NCBI GenBank assembly: GCA_900540885.1
Contig: UQHJ01000016.1
Coordinates: forward strand, 1 to 43,876
Length of the DNA: 43,876 bases
Direction of reading: 5' to 3'
From: an uncultured Prevotella sp.
GTDB lineage: Bacteria; Bacteroidota; Bacteroidia; Bacteroidales; Bacteroidaceae
Shown here: piece after piece, positions 18,291-25,513 of the stretch
Layout of the letters: every line of letters begins with the position of its first letter
Position numbering within the stretch: the stretch's first letter is position 1
Notes under the pieces: generated by a model
Seen by the model: only the letters and a program-made list of their open reading frames with translations
Told to the model about the DNA's origin: nothing
The model's database searches: none
Translations under genes and position numbers: made by a program

Positions 18291-20027
18291 ATGAAGCATC
18301 AAGCTATAAAAGAACTGCCTTATGGTGTGTCGAACTTCGTCACAATCGTTGAGGAGAACATATATTACGTGGACAAGACCATGTACATTCCCATGCTTGA
18401 AAACGAGGCACGCAATCTTTTCTTCATACGTCCACGACGTTTTGGCAAGAGCCTCTTCTTAGGCATGCTTCACGCCTACTACGACTGCCGCACAAAGGAT
18501 AAGTTTGAGCAGTGGTTTGGTAAACTGTGGATTGGCCAACACCCCACGCCTAATCAAGGACGCTATCAAGTACTGCACCTTGACTTCTCACAAGTGGGAG
18601 GAAGAATTGAAAAGTTAGAAGAGAACTTCGATAGTTATTGTCGTGTTGTATTTGACAGTTTCGTCGACATTTATGAAGACTATTACACCGACGACTTTGT
18701 CAAAAAAGTAAGAAGTGCAGCAACAGCGGTCGACAAACTTACCCTCATCAATGATGAATCGAAAAAGTACGAGTACCCTCTCTACCTCATCATCGATGAG
18801 TACGACAACTTTACCAACACCGTGCTCAACGAGCAAGGTGAGGACGTATATTGGAGCATTACCCATGCCGAAGGCTTTTATCGCGACATTTTTAAGAAGT
18901 TCAAGGGGTCATTTGACCGTATCTTCATCACAGGCGTAAGTCCTGTTACGCTTGACGACGTGACCAGCGGCTTCAACATTGGTTGGCACATCTCTACGAA
19001 ACCTGAGTTTAACCAAATGCTCGGTTTCTCAACTGAGGACGTGCATGCTCTCTTCAGTTATTACAAAGCGTCGGGTTCCATTCGCCCAGACTGCAACATT
19101 GAAGCTGTGATTGACGAGATGAAGCCTTGGTACGACAATTACTGTTTCTCAGAAGATGCACTCCACACGCAAAGCCGCGTGTTCAACTGCGATATGGTCC
19201 TCTACTACCTACGCAACTACATCAGCCGTGGCGAAGGGCCAAAGGAGATGATCGACCCGAACACCAAGACGGACTATAACAAGATGAAGCGCCTCATACA
19301 GCTTGATAAGTTGGACGGCGACCGCAAAGGCGTCATTCGCACCATTGCCGAAACGGGAGAGATTGCTTGCAACCTCTACGAGACTTTCCCCGCACACCAA
19401 ATCACCGACCCTAAAATATTTCCAAGTCTCTTGTTTTACTACGGCATGCTCACCATTAAGAACACTCGAGGTGCCAAACTCTTAATGGCTATCCCCAACA
19501 ACAACGTGCGGAAGCAGTACTATGGCTATCTGCAAGAGATGTTTGAAGAGAAGGCTTACGTCGACACTGAACTGCTCACCGACTATTATTATGACATGGC
19601 CTATGACGGAAAGTGGAACGAAGGATTGCAATTTATGGCCAATGCCTATGCCAAAGTGGCGTCCGTGCGCGACGGCATTGAAGCGGAACGCAACTTACAA
19701 GGCTTCTTTATGGCTTACCTCAATCTCAACCCTTATTATTACACCGCGCCTGAATTGGAATTGAATCACGGTTTCTGCGACTTCTTCCTCCTACCCGACT
19801 TGACGCACTACGCTACAAAGCATAGCTACATTCTCGAACTCAAACTATTGCACAAAGGCGACACCGAAGCCACCGCACAAAAGCAATGGGACGAGGCCGT
19901 CACGCAAATCAACGCTTACGCCCAAGCACCTCGCGTCGAGGCCTTGCGCCAAGGCACACAGCTGCACAAAATCATCATGCAGTTTGACCGACACCAACTG
20001 CACAGAATGGAAGAAGTGCGTAGTTAA
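18291..20027 (+). CDS. AAA-ATPase-like / PD-(D/E)XK nuclease family protein
   Basis: 578 residues from the ATG. It belongs to the abundant Bacteroidales family that joins an N-terminal AAA-ATPase-like domain to a C-terminal PD-(D/E)XK nuclease-like domain. It opens KELPYGVSNFVTIVEENIYY. The P-loop is RPRRFGKS (residues 47-54), the Walker B-like stretch LYLIIDEYD lies near 164-172, and the nuclease motif is GFCDFFLLPD followed by YILELKLL (E about 516, K about 518). The cellular function of the family is not established; links to mobile DNA or defence are often suggested. It has its own promoter at 18243-18272 and stands between the fimbrial locus and the glycan block. Its stop codon TAA is formed inside the first repeat word of the next gap. 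Confidence 0.85.
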   Translation: MKHQAIKELPYGVSNFVTIVEENIYYVDKTMYIPMLENEARNLFFIRPRRFGKSLFLGMLHAYYDCRTKDKFEQWFGKLWIGQHPTPNQGRYQVLHLDFSQVGGRIEKLEENFDSYCRVVFDSFVDIYEDYYTDDFVKKVRSAATAVDKLTLINDESKKYEYPLYLIIDEYDNFTNTVLNEQGEDVYWSITHAEGFYRDIFKKFKGSFDRIFITGVSPVTLDDVTSGFNIGWHISTKPEFNQMLGFSTEDVHALFSYYKASGSIRPDCNIEAVIDEMKPWYDNYCFSEDALHTQSRVFNCDMVLYYLRNYISRGEGPKEMIDPNTKTDYNKMKRLIQLDKLDGDRKGVIRTIAETGEIACNLYETFPAHQITDPKIFPSLLFYYGMLTIKNTRGAKLLMAIPNNNVRKQYYGYLQEMFEEKAYVDTELLTDYYYDMAYDGKWNEGLQFMANAYAKVASVRDGIEAERNLQGFFMAYLNLNPYYYTAPELELNHGFCDFFLLPDLTHYATKHSYILELKLLHKGDTEATAQKQWDEAVTQINAYAQAPRVEALRQGTQLHKIIMQFDRHQLHRMEEVRS

Positions 20028-20110
20028 TGTACAAATGTGAGAATAACGTAATGTTTTTTATAACTGCGCGTACAAAGGCGACCATTTGCACATTCTCACA
20101 TTTGCACATT
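20024..20110. repeat. Short inverted TGTGCAAATG / TGTGAGAAT repeat
   Basis: A single rightward set (TTAATGTACAAATGTGAGAA) faces a leftward set (CATTTGCACATTCTCACATT). It is smaller than the copies at 6088 and 18063. Its first bases TTAA include the stop codon of the preceding gene. Confidence 0.75.
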
Positions 20111-20141
20111 AGCATATTAGCTCATTCCCAAAACTTTTGCA

Positions 20142-20149
20142 TAACTTTG
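20142..20149 (+). promoter_or_regulatory. -7 promoter element TAACTTTG upstream of Stealth gene
   Basis: TAACTTTG fits the TAnnTTTG -7 consensus. Transcription would start near 20156, about 40 nt before the ATG at 20195. A clear TTTG -33 element at the right spacing was not seen, so support is partial. Confidence 0.5.
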
Positions 20150-20194
20150 CACACTCGCTTTTTATAAATGACAACCGAATATTGATAACAATAT

Positions 20195-21190
20195 ATGGAT
20201 ATTGACTTTGTAATAACATGGGTCGACATGAACGACCCTACGTGGCAAGCCAAATTTTCAAAATATTCAGGCAACAAAAATAACACAAAGAATGGGGTCT
20301 GTGATGCTCGCTTCCGCGACTACGGCTTCTTAAAATATTGGTTTCGAGGGGTAGAACAATTCGCCCCCTGGGTGCGCAAAATACATTTTATAACCGACGG
20401 GCAAAAGCCTGAGTGGTTAGATGAGTCGAACCCTAAAATTCACCTTGTTAACCACAAAGACATTATTCCAGAAGAGTTTCTCCCCGTTTACAACTCTGCC
20501 GTAATTGAACGTTACATTCATCGAATAGCGGGATTGGCCGACCATTTTGTTTACTTCAACGACGACTTCTATATTATCAACCACGTCAGCCCCGAACGTT
20601 TCTTCCAGAACGGACTGCCGTGCGACATCGCCGTCTTCTCCTACAACCCTTCATGGTCGCAATGGTACAAACGCATTAAGAACAATATTCGGCTCATCAA
20701 TCGCCACTTCGACAAGAAAAAGGTGCTATCACAACACCACGACAAATGGTATGACAAGAGCTACGGTATGAAGGCGCGTTGGAACTATCTACTCCACTTC
20801 TACAGTAAGTTCATCACACTGCGCGTGCCTCACAATGCACAGCCTTACCTCAAGAGCACATTCGATGACGTATGGAAAGCCGCTGGTGAGGAATTGACGG
20901 AAACGTCACACAACCGTTTCCGTTCGTTAACGGACTTTACGCCCGAACTCTTCCGCACGTGGCAAATCTGTCAGGGCAACTTCACACCTTATAATACGTA
21001 TCGCGACACGAAGATGTTTCCCCTCATGATACGCTCTAAACAAGCTATCAAGGCCATTTACGAACAGAAGTACACACTCATCTGCTTGAACGACAACGTC
21101 CACATTCATCACTATGATCAAGTGATGCAACAACTCGACGAAGCTTTCAGACATATACTGCCCGAACAATCGTCGTTCGAGAAGGGATAG
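20195..21190 (+). CDS. Stealth-family phosphotransferase (capsule/surface glycan)
   Basis: 331 residues with the Stealth conserved regions in order. CR1 is MDIDFVITWVDMNDPTW. CR2 spans about residues 45-135 and includes YWFRGVEQFAPWVRKIHFIT, DGQKPEWLDESNPKIHLVNH and the acidic site FVYFNDDFYI. CR3 includes NAQPYLKSTFDDVWKA, and the CR4-like end has LICLNDNVHIHH. Stealth proteins transfer sugar-1-phosphate units from nucleotide sugars to build phosphodiester-linked capsules or surface glycans. The acceptor cannot be told here. It is the first gene of a block with two glycosyltransferases and a second Stealth gene. A 181-bp MITE sits in the gap that follows. Confidence 0.9.
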   Translation: MDIDFVITWVDMNDPTWQAKFSKYSGNKNNTKNGVCDARFRDYGFLKYWFRGVEQFAPWVRKIHFITDGQKPEWLDESNPKIHLVNHKDIIPEEFLPVYNSAVIERYIHRIAGLADHFVYFNDDFYIINHVSPERFFQNGLPCDIAVFSYNPSWSQWYKRIKNNIRLINRHFDKKKVLSQHHDKWYDKSYGMKARWNYLLHFYSKFITLRVPHNAQPYLKSTFDDVWKAAGEELTETSHNRFRSLTDFTPELFRTWQICQGNFTPYNTYRDTKMFPLMIRSKQAIKAIYEQKYTLICLNDNVHIHHYDQVMQQLDEAFRHILPEQSSFEKG

Positions 21191-21198
21191 ACTGGAAT

Positions 21199-21520
21199 TT
21201 AGGAGGTTAGTATGAGGGGGTAGAAGGTTAAGGGTGGTTCTAAAAATTCTGTTTTTAGAGTTCTGCTATTCTGAAATGTGATTTGTGCGCTCTCGAAAGT
21301 GTCTTTTTGAAAGTTTGTTCGGTCACATAGCCCGCTATGCTCCCTCACAAACTTTCAAAAATACACTTCCGATAGCGCACAAATCCCTATTTCAGAATTA
21401 TTAGAACCACCCTTAAAAAGTTAGTTTAAAAGATGAATTTCCAAAACTAACTTTTTAACCTTCTGACCCAATAACCCACTAACCTTTTAACCCACTAACC
21501 CTCTAATCACCTAACCCCCA
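21199..21520. repeat. AACC/GGTT-word palindromic repeat, split by a MITE
   Basis: The gap 21191-21534 holds words such as GGAGGTTAG and GGGTAGAAGGTTAA on the left. On the right it holds AACTAACTTTTTAACCTTC, TGACCCAATAACCCACTAAC, CTTTTAACCCACTAACC and CCTCTAATCACCTAACCCCC. The left arm of the main palindrome (ending at 21231) is separated from its continuation (from 21413) by the 181-bp MITE. Removing the MITE and one TTAA restores a stem of about 25 bp with the arm at about 21442-21468. It belongs to the same family as 3170-3232. Confidence 0.75.
21232..21412. mobile_element. MITE copy 1 (181 bp, TTAA target duplication)
   Basis: A non-coding 181-bp element with terminal inverted repeats GGGTGGTTCTAA...TTAGAACCACCC. 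Nearly its whole length folds back on itself: the left half pairs with the right half apart from a 22-nt insertion after base 20 and a few mismatches. The centre carries AAGTTTGTTCGGTCACATAGC against GCTATGCTCCCTCACAAACTT. It is flanked by TTAA at 21228-21231 and 21413-21416. A second copy of identical length is at 23233-23413. No transposase is in the window, so mobilisation would be in trans. Confidence 0.85.
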
Positions 21521-21534
21521 AAAACTCTCCCCCC

Positions 21535-22410
21535 TTGAACAAAGTAGCAGCTGAAATCATTGCAGGACTCATACCTCACAAAATGACACGCAATCGCTGG
21601 CGAGGCATCTTAAGGTTTGGACTGATAAATGCTCTCAAACTCAAGCACGAATTGAAGCACAACACGCAGTCGCCTGAAGTACACCTTGCCGTATGTGCCA
21701 TTGCCAAGAACGAAGGACCTTACTTTACTGAATGGATAGAGTGGCACCGCCGTCAAGGGGTAGAACGCTTCTACATCTACGACAATGAGAGCACCGACGG
21801 CACACAAGCATTACTAAAGCCTTACATAGAGCAGGGCATCGTCGTCTACCAACCTTGGCCTGGCTACCGCCGACAGTTGGCCGCCTACGACCATTGCTTG
21901 GCACACCACCGCTACGAAGCCCGCTGGATAGCCTTTATCGATCTGGACGAGTTTATCGTACCCGTCAAAGACGCTTCGATACCCGCTTTCCTCAACCGCT
22001 TTGAACAGTTTGCAGCCGTCGAAGTCAATTGGCTCATTTATGGCAGCAACGGCCACCGCACACACACCGAAGGGGGCGTAATGCAACGCTTCACGCGTCA
22101 CTCACTCCCTGATCACCCCTTAAATCGCCACGTGAAGAGCATCGTCAATCCTCGCCGCGTATATGCCATGATAGGTTGTCACGAAGCCGCAAAGATTGAC
22201 GGCTACGCAGCCGACTCTCATGGCCAACGCATTACACGTAATTTTCGCCAACGCGAGCCACAACAGGACATTATACGCATCAATCATTATGCCGTAAGGT
22301 CGTACGAAGAGTTCTGTGAGAAGCAAACACGCGGCCGCGCCAGTGGCACACAACGTGAAGTGAAAGACGACTACTTCACGCAGTATGACTTAAACGACGT
22401 AAGCGAGTAA
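21535..22410 (+). CDS. Glycosyltransferase family 92-like protein
   Basis: 291 residues from a TTG start. The upstream start is preferred to the ATG at 21583 because the intervening residues (AAEIIAGLIPHK) fit the usual N-terminus of these enzymes. The core is VCAIAKNEGPYFTEWIEWHR, then RFYIYDNESTDGTQ, and the metal/nucleotide-sugar site AFIDLDEFIVP (DLD near residue 141), all hallmarks of GT92/GT2-like transferases. The C-terminal half has NHYAVRSYEEFCEKQTRGRA, typical of the family. It is expected to be a cytoplasmic or inner-membrane-peripheral sugar transferase for surface glycan. It sits 15 bp before the next glycosyltransferase gene, with which it is surely co-transcribed. Confidence 0.85.
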   Translation: MNKVAAEIIAGLIPHKMTRNRWRGILRFGLINALKLKHELKHNTQSPEVHLAVCAIAKNEGPYFTEWIEWHRRQGVERFYIYDNESTDGTQALLKPYIEQGIVVYQPWPGYRRQLAAYDHCLAHHRYEARWIAFIDLDEFIVPVKDASIPAFLNRFEQFAAVEVNWLIYGSNGHRTHTEGGVMQRFTRHSLPDHPLNRHVKSIVNPRRVYAMIGCHEAAKIDGYAADSHGQRITRNFRQREPQQDIIRINHYAVRSYEEFCEKQTRGRASGTQREVKDDYFTQYDLNDVSE

Positions 22411-22425
22411 AAGACTCATATCATT

Positions 22426-23211
22426 ATGACAGATAACAAAACACAGGTGGTCGTATCGATGACATCATTCCCTGCTGCCATCGGTTATGCCGAACAGGCT
22501 GTACAATACTTATTAAATGGTTCTGTACAGCCCGACAAGTTGGTGCTTTACCTTACGCTTTCACAGTTCGAAGGACAAGAGCAACTACTCGACGGTGTAA
22601 GGCAGTTAGCAAACAAATCGCCCATTTTCGAGGTACGTGACTACCCCACCGACATTCGTTCGTATCGCAAACTCGTACCCGCTCTCCACGACTTTCCCGA
22701 AGCGATCATCGTGACCGTCGACGACGACATCGCTTACCACCGCCACCTTCTACGCGACCTCCTGCGTCTTCACGCACAATATCCTGATGCCGTACTCGCT
22801 CATCGCGCTAAACGCATTAAACTCGGAGCGCCGTACCGACAATGGAAGAAATACCGTTGGTACGACTTTGTGTTCAAACGCATTCACCGTGGTTTTCTTA
22901 ATTTACAAACGGGCGTGGCAGGTGTGCTATATCCGCCCCACGCTCTAAAAGCCGATATGCTCGATGTCGATCTCTTTACGCGTCTGGCTCCTACAGTCGA
23001 CGACATTTGGTTTTGGGCAGCCTGCGTAGCACAAGGCACACCCGTCATTCCCGTTCCGTTTGGACGCAACAAGCCACGTGGCTTAGGAAAGCCCAAAGAG
23101 CTTTCGCTCAAAACGAGGAACTTTAAAGGCCAAACAGACCGCAACCTCGCAGCACTCAACACTATTTTAGAACATTTTCCCGAAATTAGAAAGAAGGTAG
23201 AGGAAGGTTAA
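22426..23211 (+). CDS. Glycosyltransferase with DDD site (capsule cluster)
   Basis: 261 residues. It begins VVVSMTSFPAAIGYAEQAVQ, a glycosyltransferase-like Rossmann opening seen in small Bacteroidetes transferases. It has a candidate nucleotide-sugar/metal motif IIVTVDDDIAYH around residue 98 and a C-terminal DDIWFWAACVAQGTPVIPVP block that looks like an acceptor/catalytic acid segment. No signal peptide or clear membrane helix is present. The tight 15-bp spacing to the upstream GT92 gene and its location between two Stealth genes support a role in making a phosphate-containing surface polysaccharide. The donor sugar is unknown. Its downstream gap holds the second MITE. Confidence 0.75.
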   Translation: MTDNKTQVVVSMTSFPAAIGYAEQAVQYLLNGSVQPDKLVLYLTLSQFEGQEQLLDGVRQLANKSPIFEVRDYPTDIRSYRKLVPALHDFPEAIIVTVDDDIAYHRHLLRDLLRLHAQYPDAVLAHRAKRIKLGAPYRQWKKYRWYDFVFKRIHRGFLNLQTGVAGVLYPPHALKADMLDVDLFTRLAPTVDDIWFWAACVAQGTPVIPVPFGRNKPRGLGKPKELSLKTRNFKGQTDRNLAALNTILEHFPEIRKKVEEG

Positions 23212-23232
23212 TATTATACGAGTAACCCATAA

Positions 23233-23413
23233 GGGTGGTTCTAAAAATTCTGTTTTTAGAGTTCTGCTATTCTGAAATGTGATTTGTACGCTCTCGAAAG
23301 TGTCTTTTTGAAAGTTTGTTCGGTCACATAGCCCGCTATGCTCCCTCACAAACTTTCAAAAATACACTTCCGATAGCGCACAAATCCCTATTTCAGAATT
23401 ATTAGAACCACCC
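23233..23413. mobile_element. MITE copy 2 (181 bp, ATAA target duplication)
   Basis: Same length and nearly the same sequence as copy 1; the only difference noticed is T-G-T-A-C-G in place of T-G-T-G-C-G near position 23288. Ends are GGGTGGTTCTAA and TTAGAACCACCC. Flanking ATAA occurs at 23229-23232 and 23414-23417. The near identity of the two copies, about 2 kb apart, points to recent movement or gene conversion. Confidence 0.85.
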
Positions 23414-23450
23414 ATAAACTTATTAAACTCATAAACTTATTAAACTCATA
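23414..23450. repeat. Tandem words ATAAACTTATTAAACTC before second Stealth gene
   Basis: Two near-exact copies of a 17-bp word lie directly between the MITE and the ATG at 23452. The same words occur at 33019-33051. The MITE insertion appears to have split this array, since a matching ACCCATAA is left of the element. Confidence 0.65.
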
Positions 23451-23451
23451 A

Positions 23452-24387
23452 ATGGACATTGACTTAGTATATCTTTGGGTAAACGGCAACGACCCCGTAT
23501 GGAAAGCCAAACACGATGCTTTTACTGGGACAAAGCCCCATAACGAGGCCGTTGACGGAAAGGGACGCTATGTGAGCCATGACGAACTAAAGTATAGCCT
23601 ACGCTCTGCCGAGATGTATGCCCCTTGGATTCACCGTATCTTTATCGTCACCGATAATCAGGTGCCAGAATGGCTCAATACAGCCAACCCCAAAGTACAA
23701 ATCGTCGACCATACTGAAATACTACCACCCGAAGCACTGCCTTGCTTCAACTCTGTCGTAATCGAACACCACCTACATCGCATTCCTGGCCTTTCGGAGC
23801 ACTTCCTTTATGCCAACGACGATATGTTCTTTAATCGTCCTGTCACACCTGCCGACTTCTTCAGTAAAAAAGACGAACTTCCTATCATACGCTTCAACCG
23901 TCGTCCCTTTCGCAAGTTCAGCCTATGGTATAGACAACACGTACAACATAAATCGCTGAGCAATTACAAACGAACCATTCACAATGCTGCACTCTTAGTA
24001 GAATCCCACTACGGCACCTACTATTCGGGCAAGGGACACCACAACATCGATGCTTATCTCAAAAGCACCCATGCCTTTACGCGCCAACTCTTCAAGGAAG
24101 AGATTGATGCCACCCTCGCCAACCACGTGCGAGCCGACAACGACATTCAGCGCAACATCTACTCTTACGTTGCCTTAGCCGAGCACAAGGGGCACCTTGA
24201 CTACGTGACGCAACACACATCGTTCCGTCTTCACATTGACAATCACCAACTCTACAAGAAGTTTATGCGTTATCAACCCTTGCTTTTCTGTATGAACGAC
24301 TCTGAATATGCCAACGATGCTGATCGTGAATACGCAGCCAACTTCCTCAGTTCTTACTTTAGGCAAAAGTCAAGCTTCGAGCTTTGA
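23452..24387 (+). CDS. Stealth-family phosphotransferase, second copy
   Basis: 311 residues with Stealth regions. CR1 is MDIDLVYLWVNGNDPVW. CR2 includes LKYSLRSAEMYAPWIHRIFI, TDNQVPEWLNTANPKVQIVD and the acidic site HFLYANDDMFF. CR3 has DAYLKSTHAFTRQLF, and CR4 has LLFCMNDSEYANDADR. It is only distantly similar to the first Stealth protein (same motifs, different residues between), so it is likely to have a different donor or acceptor rather than being a recent duplicate. It ends the glycan block. Just after its stop begins a 256-bp inverted repeat that also separates it from convergent genes. Confidence 0.9.
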   Translation: MDIDLVYLWVNGNDPVWKAKHDAFTGTKPHNEAVDGKGRYVSHDELKYSLRSAEMYAPWIHRIFIVTDNQVPEWLNTANPKVQIVDHTEILPPEALPCFNSVVIEHHLHRIPGLSEHFLYANDDMFFNRPVTPADFFSKKDELPIIRFNRRPFRKFSLWYRQHVQHKSLSNYKRTIHNAALLVESHYGTYYSGKGHHNIDAYLKSTHAFTRQLFKEEIDATLANHVRADNDIQRNIYSYVALAEHKGHLDYVTQHTSFRLHIDNHQLYKKFMRYQPLLFCMNDSEYANDADREYAANFLSSYFRQKSSFEL

Positions 24388-24388
24388 T

Positions 24389-24644
24389 AAACTGCAATTT
24401 ATCGGCCTAACGAGAATGAACATTAACGAATAATTAACAGAAAAATTAATGAAATAATTAATGTTCAATTAATGATAATTAATGTTCAAAACAACGCGCG
24501 AAGCGCGCCTAAACTTAGGCGTTAACTATTTATGTTATGCGCTTCGCGCGTTGTTTTGAACATTAATTATCATTAATTGAACATTAATTATTTCATTAAT
24601 TTTTTTCGTTAATATTCATTCTCGTTAGGCAGACAAATTGCAGT
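24389..24644. repeat. 256-bp inverted repeat, GCGCGAAGCGCGC family, copy 1
   Basis: Arms of roughly 105-110 bp run from AAACTGCAATTTATCGGCC on the left to its complement ending ATTGCAGTTT on the right. Both contain ATTAATGTTCAAAACAACGC and the self-complementary GCGCGAAGCGCGC. The 40-nt centre (24503-24542) is unpaired. It begins 2 bp after the stop of the Stealth gene in a convergent gap (24388-24813). The first 42 bp are identical to 35703-35744, but the 40-nt centre is inverted relative to that copy. Confidence 0.9.
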
Positions 24645-24664
24645 TTATTGATTTTATCCACGTA

Positions 24665-24742
24665 CCAACAAACGAGGCTGTGCAGCTCTCTGCACAGCCT
24701 CATTTAGGACAAGAACATAACAATCTAGTATTCTACTTAACT
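24665..24742 (-). ncRNA. Candidate small RNA with own promoter and terminator
   Basis: On the minus strand a -7 element TACCTTTG (plus coordinates 24748-24755) with TTG 20 bp upstream (24776-24778) precedes about 40 nt (ATACTAGATTGTTATGTTCT, then TGTCCTAAAT). A perfect 12-bp hairpin GAGGCTGTGCAG/CTGCACAGCCTC (24674-24701) and TTTGTT follow. There is no ORF. The layout matches the second candidate at 32139-32201, which shares TACCTTTGCATCG at its promoter. The hairpin could also serve as terminator for the convergent genes on both sides. A named RNA family cannot be assigned without a covariance search. Confidence 0.5.
24674..24701. terminator. Perfect 12-bp hairpin, likely bidirectional terminator
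   Basis: GAGGCTGTGCAG, loop CTCT, CTGCACAGCCTC. Downstream on the minus strand is TTTGTT, on the plus strand ATTTAGG. It stands between the convergent Stealth and beta-barrel genes. Confidence 0.7.
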
Positions 24743-24813
24743 CGATGCAAAGGTACGGCGACTTTGGACCTTTGGCAATACCCATAATTAGGTATTTACG
24801 AAAATTTCGCTAT

Positions 24814-25467
24814 TTAACGTAAGCGATAGCCGAGGCTAATAAGTGCGCTGACGTTGCGTTGACCTTGCGTGTTGAACTTTCCGATGCCCCAATCAGCTTC
24901 AAGGCCGAGCGTAAAGCTAGAGGGAAACTGATAACCTACGTAGGTCTGTACGCCATAGTCGAAACGATGTGTACCAGGTTCGCTGAAGGTCTTCTTCTCA
25001 TAATAATAACGCTCAGCTCCTCCTTGCTCAGTATCGCCCTTAGTCTTTTGTTTGCCATTGATGCCGTAGGCTACGTAGGGGCCAACTCGGAATACGACGT
25101 AGCGGCTCTCGCCTGTGCGTAGGTAGTAGTTAAAGAGTAAGGGAAGCTCGATGTAGTTTTGTGTGGCGGTACAGCTTTTAATGGCTTTGAGTTGTTGACC
25201 GTCTTCACCGATGACGGGGTTATGGTCTTTATCAAAGGCATTGACCAATTGGTTGGGGTCTTTCCACCCCTTGCCGTATATTTCTATACCAGGGGTGAAG
25301 GTGAAGTGTTGGTTAAACTCAAGTTCGTACCCCAATCCTATTTTGAATGCTCCTATGACCTTGGCTCGTCCGTAGTGTGAAGAAAAGCCACCCCCTATCT
25401 TTAATTGCAAATTTTGAGCTTGCGCAAAGAAAGGGAATAAGAGTAAAAGATATAGTATTCGTTTCAT
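24814..25467 (-). CDS. Outer-membrane beta-barrel protein (OmpA/PorT-like fold)
   Basis: 217 residues with a signal peptide MKRILYLLLLFPFFAQAQ. Alternating amphipathic strands follow (LQLKIGGGFSSHYG, GLGYELEFNQHFTFTPGIEI, NYIELPLLFNYYL, FRVGPYVAYGINGK, SFTLGLEADWGIGKFN, VSALISLGYRLR), ending in an aromatic/charged strand suited to outer-membrane insertion. This is the small eight-stranded barrel commonly named PorT family, but nothing ties it to the real T9SS component PorT. It starts 46 bp after the helicase stop and so is probably the second gene of a helicase-barrel transcript. Function unknown. Confidence 0.8.
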   Translation of the reverse strand: MKRILYLLLLFPFFAQAQNLQLKIGGGFSSHYGRAKVIGAFKIGLGYELEFNQHFTFTPGIEIYGKGWKDPNQLVNAFDKDHNPVIGEDGQQLKAIKSCTATQNYIELPLLFNYYLRTGESRYVVFRVGPYVAYGINGKQKTKGDTEQGGAERYYYEKKTFSEPGTHRFDYGVQTYVGYQFPSSFTLGLEADWGIGKFNTQGQRNVSALISLGYRLR

Positions 25468-25513
25468 TGAATTGTGAAGTATTCAGTACACATTCTGTTA
25501 TATAAGTAGGCTT

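Noticed and set aside
24814..25467. True PorT component of the type IX secretion system
   Set aside because: Only a generic small beta-barrel pattern is seen, and no other T9SS machinery genes lie nearby.
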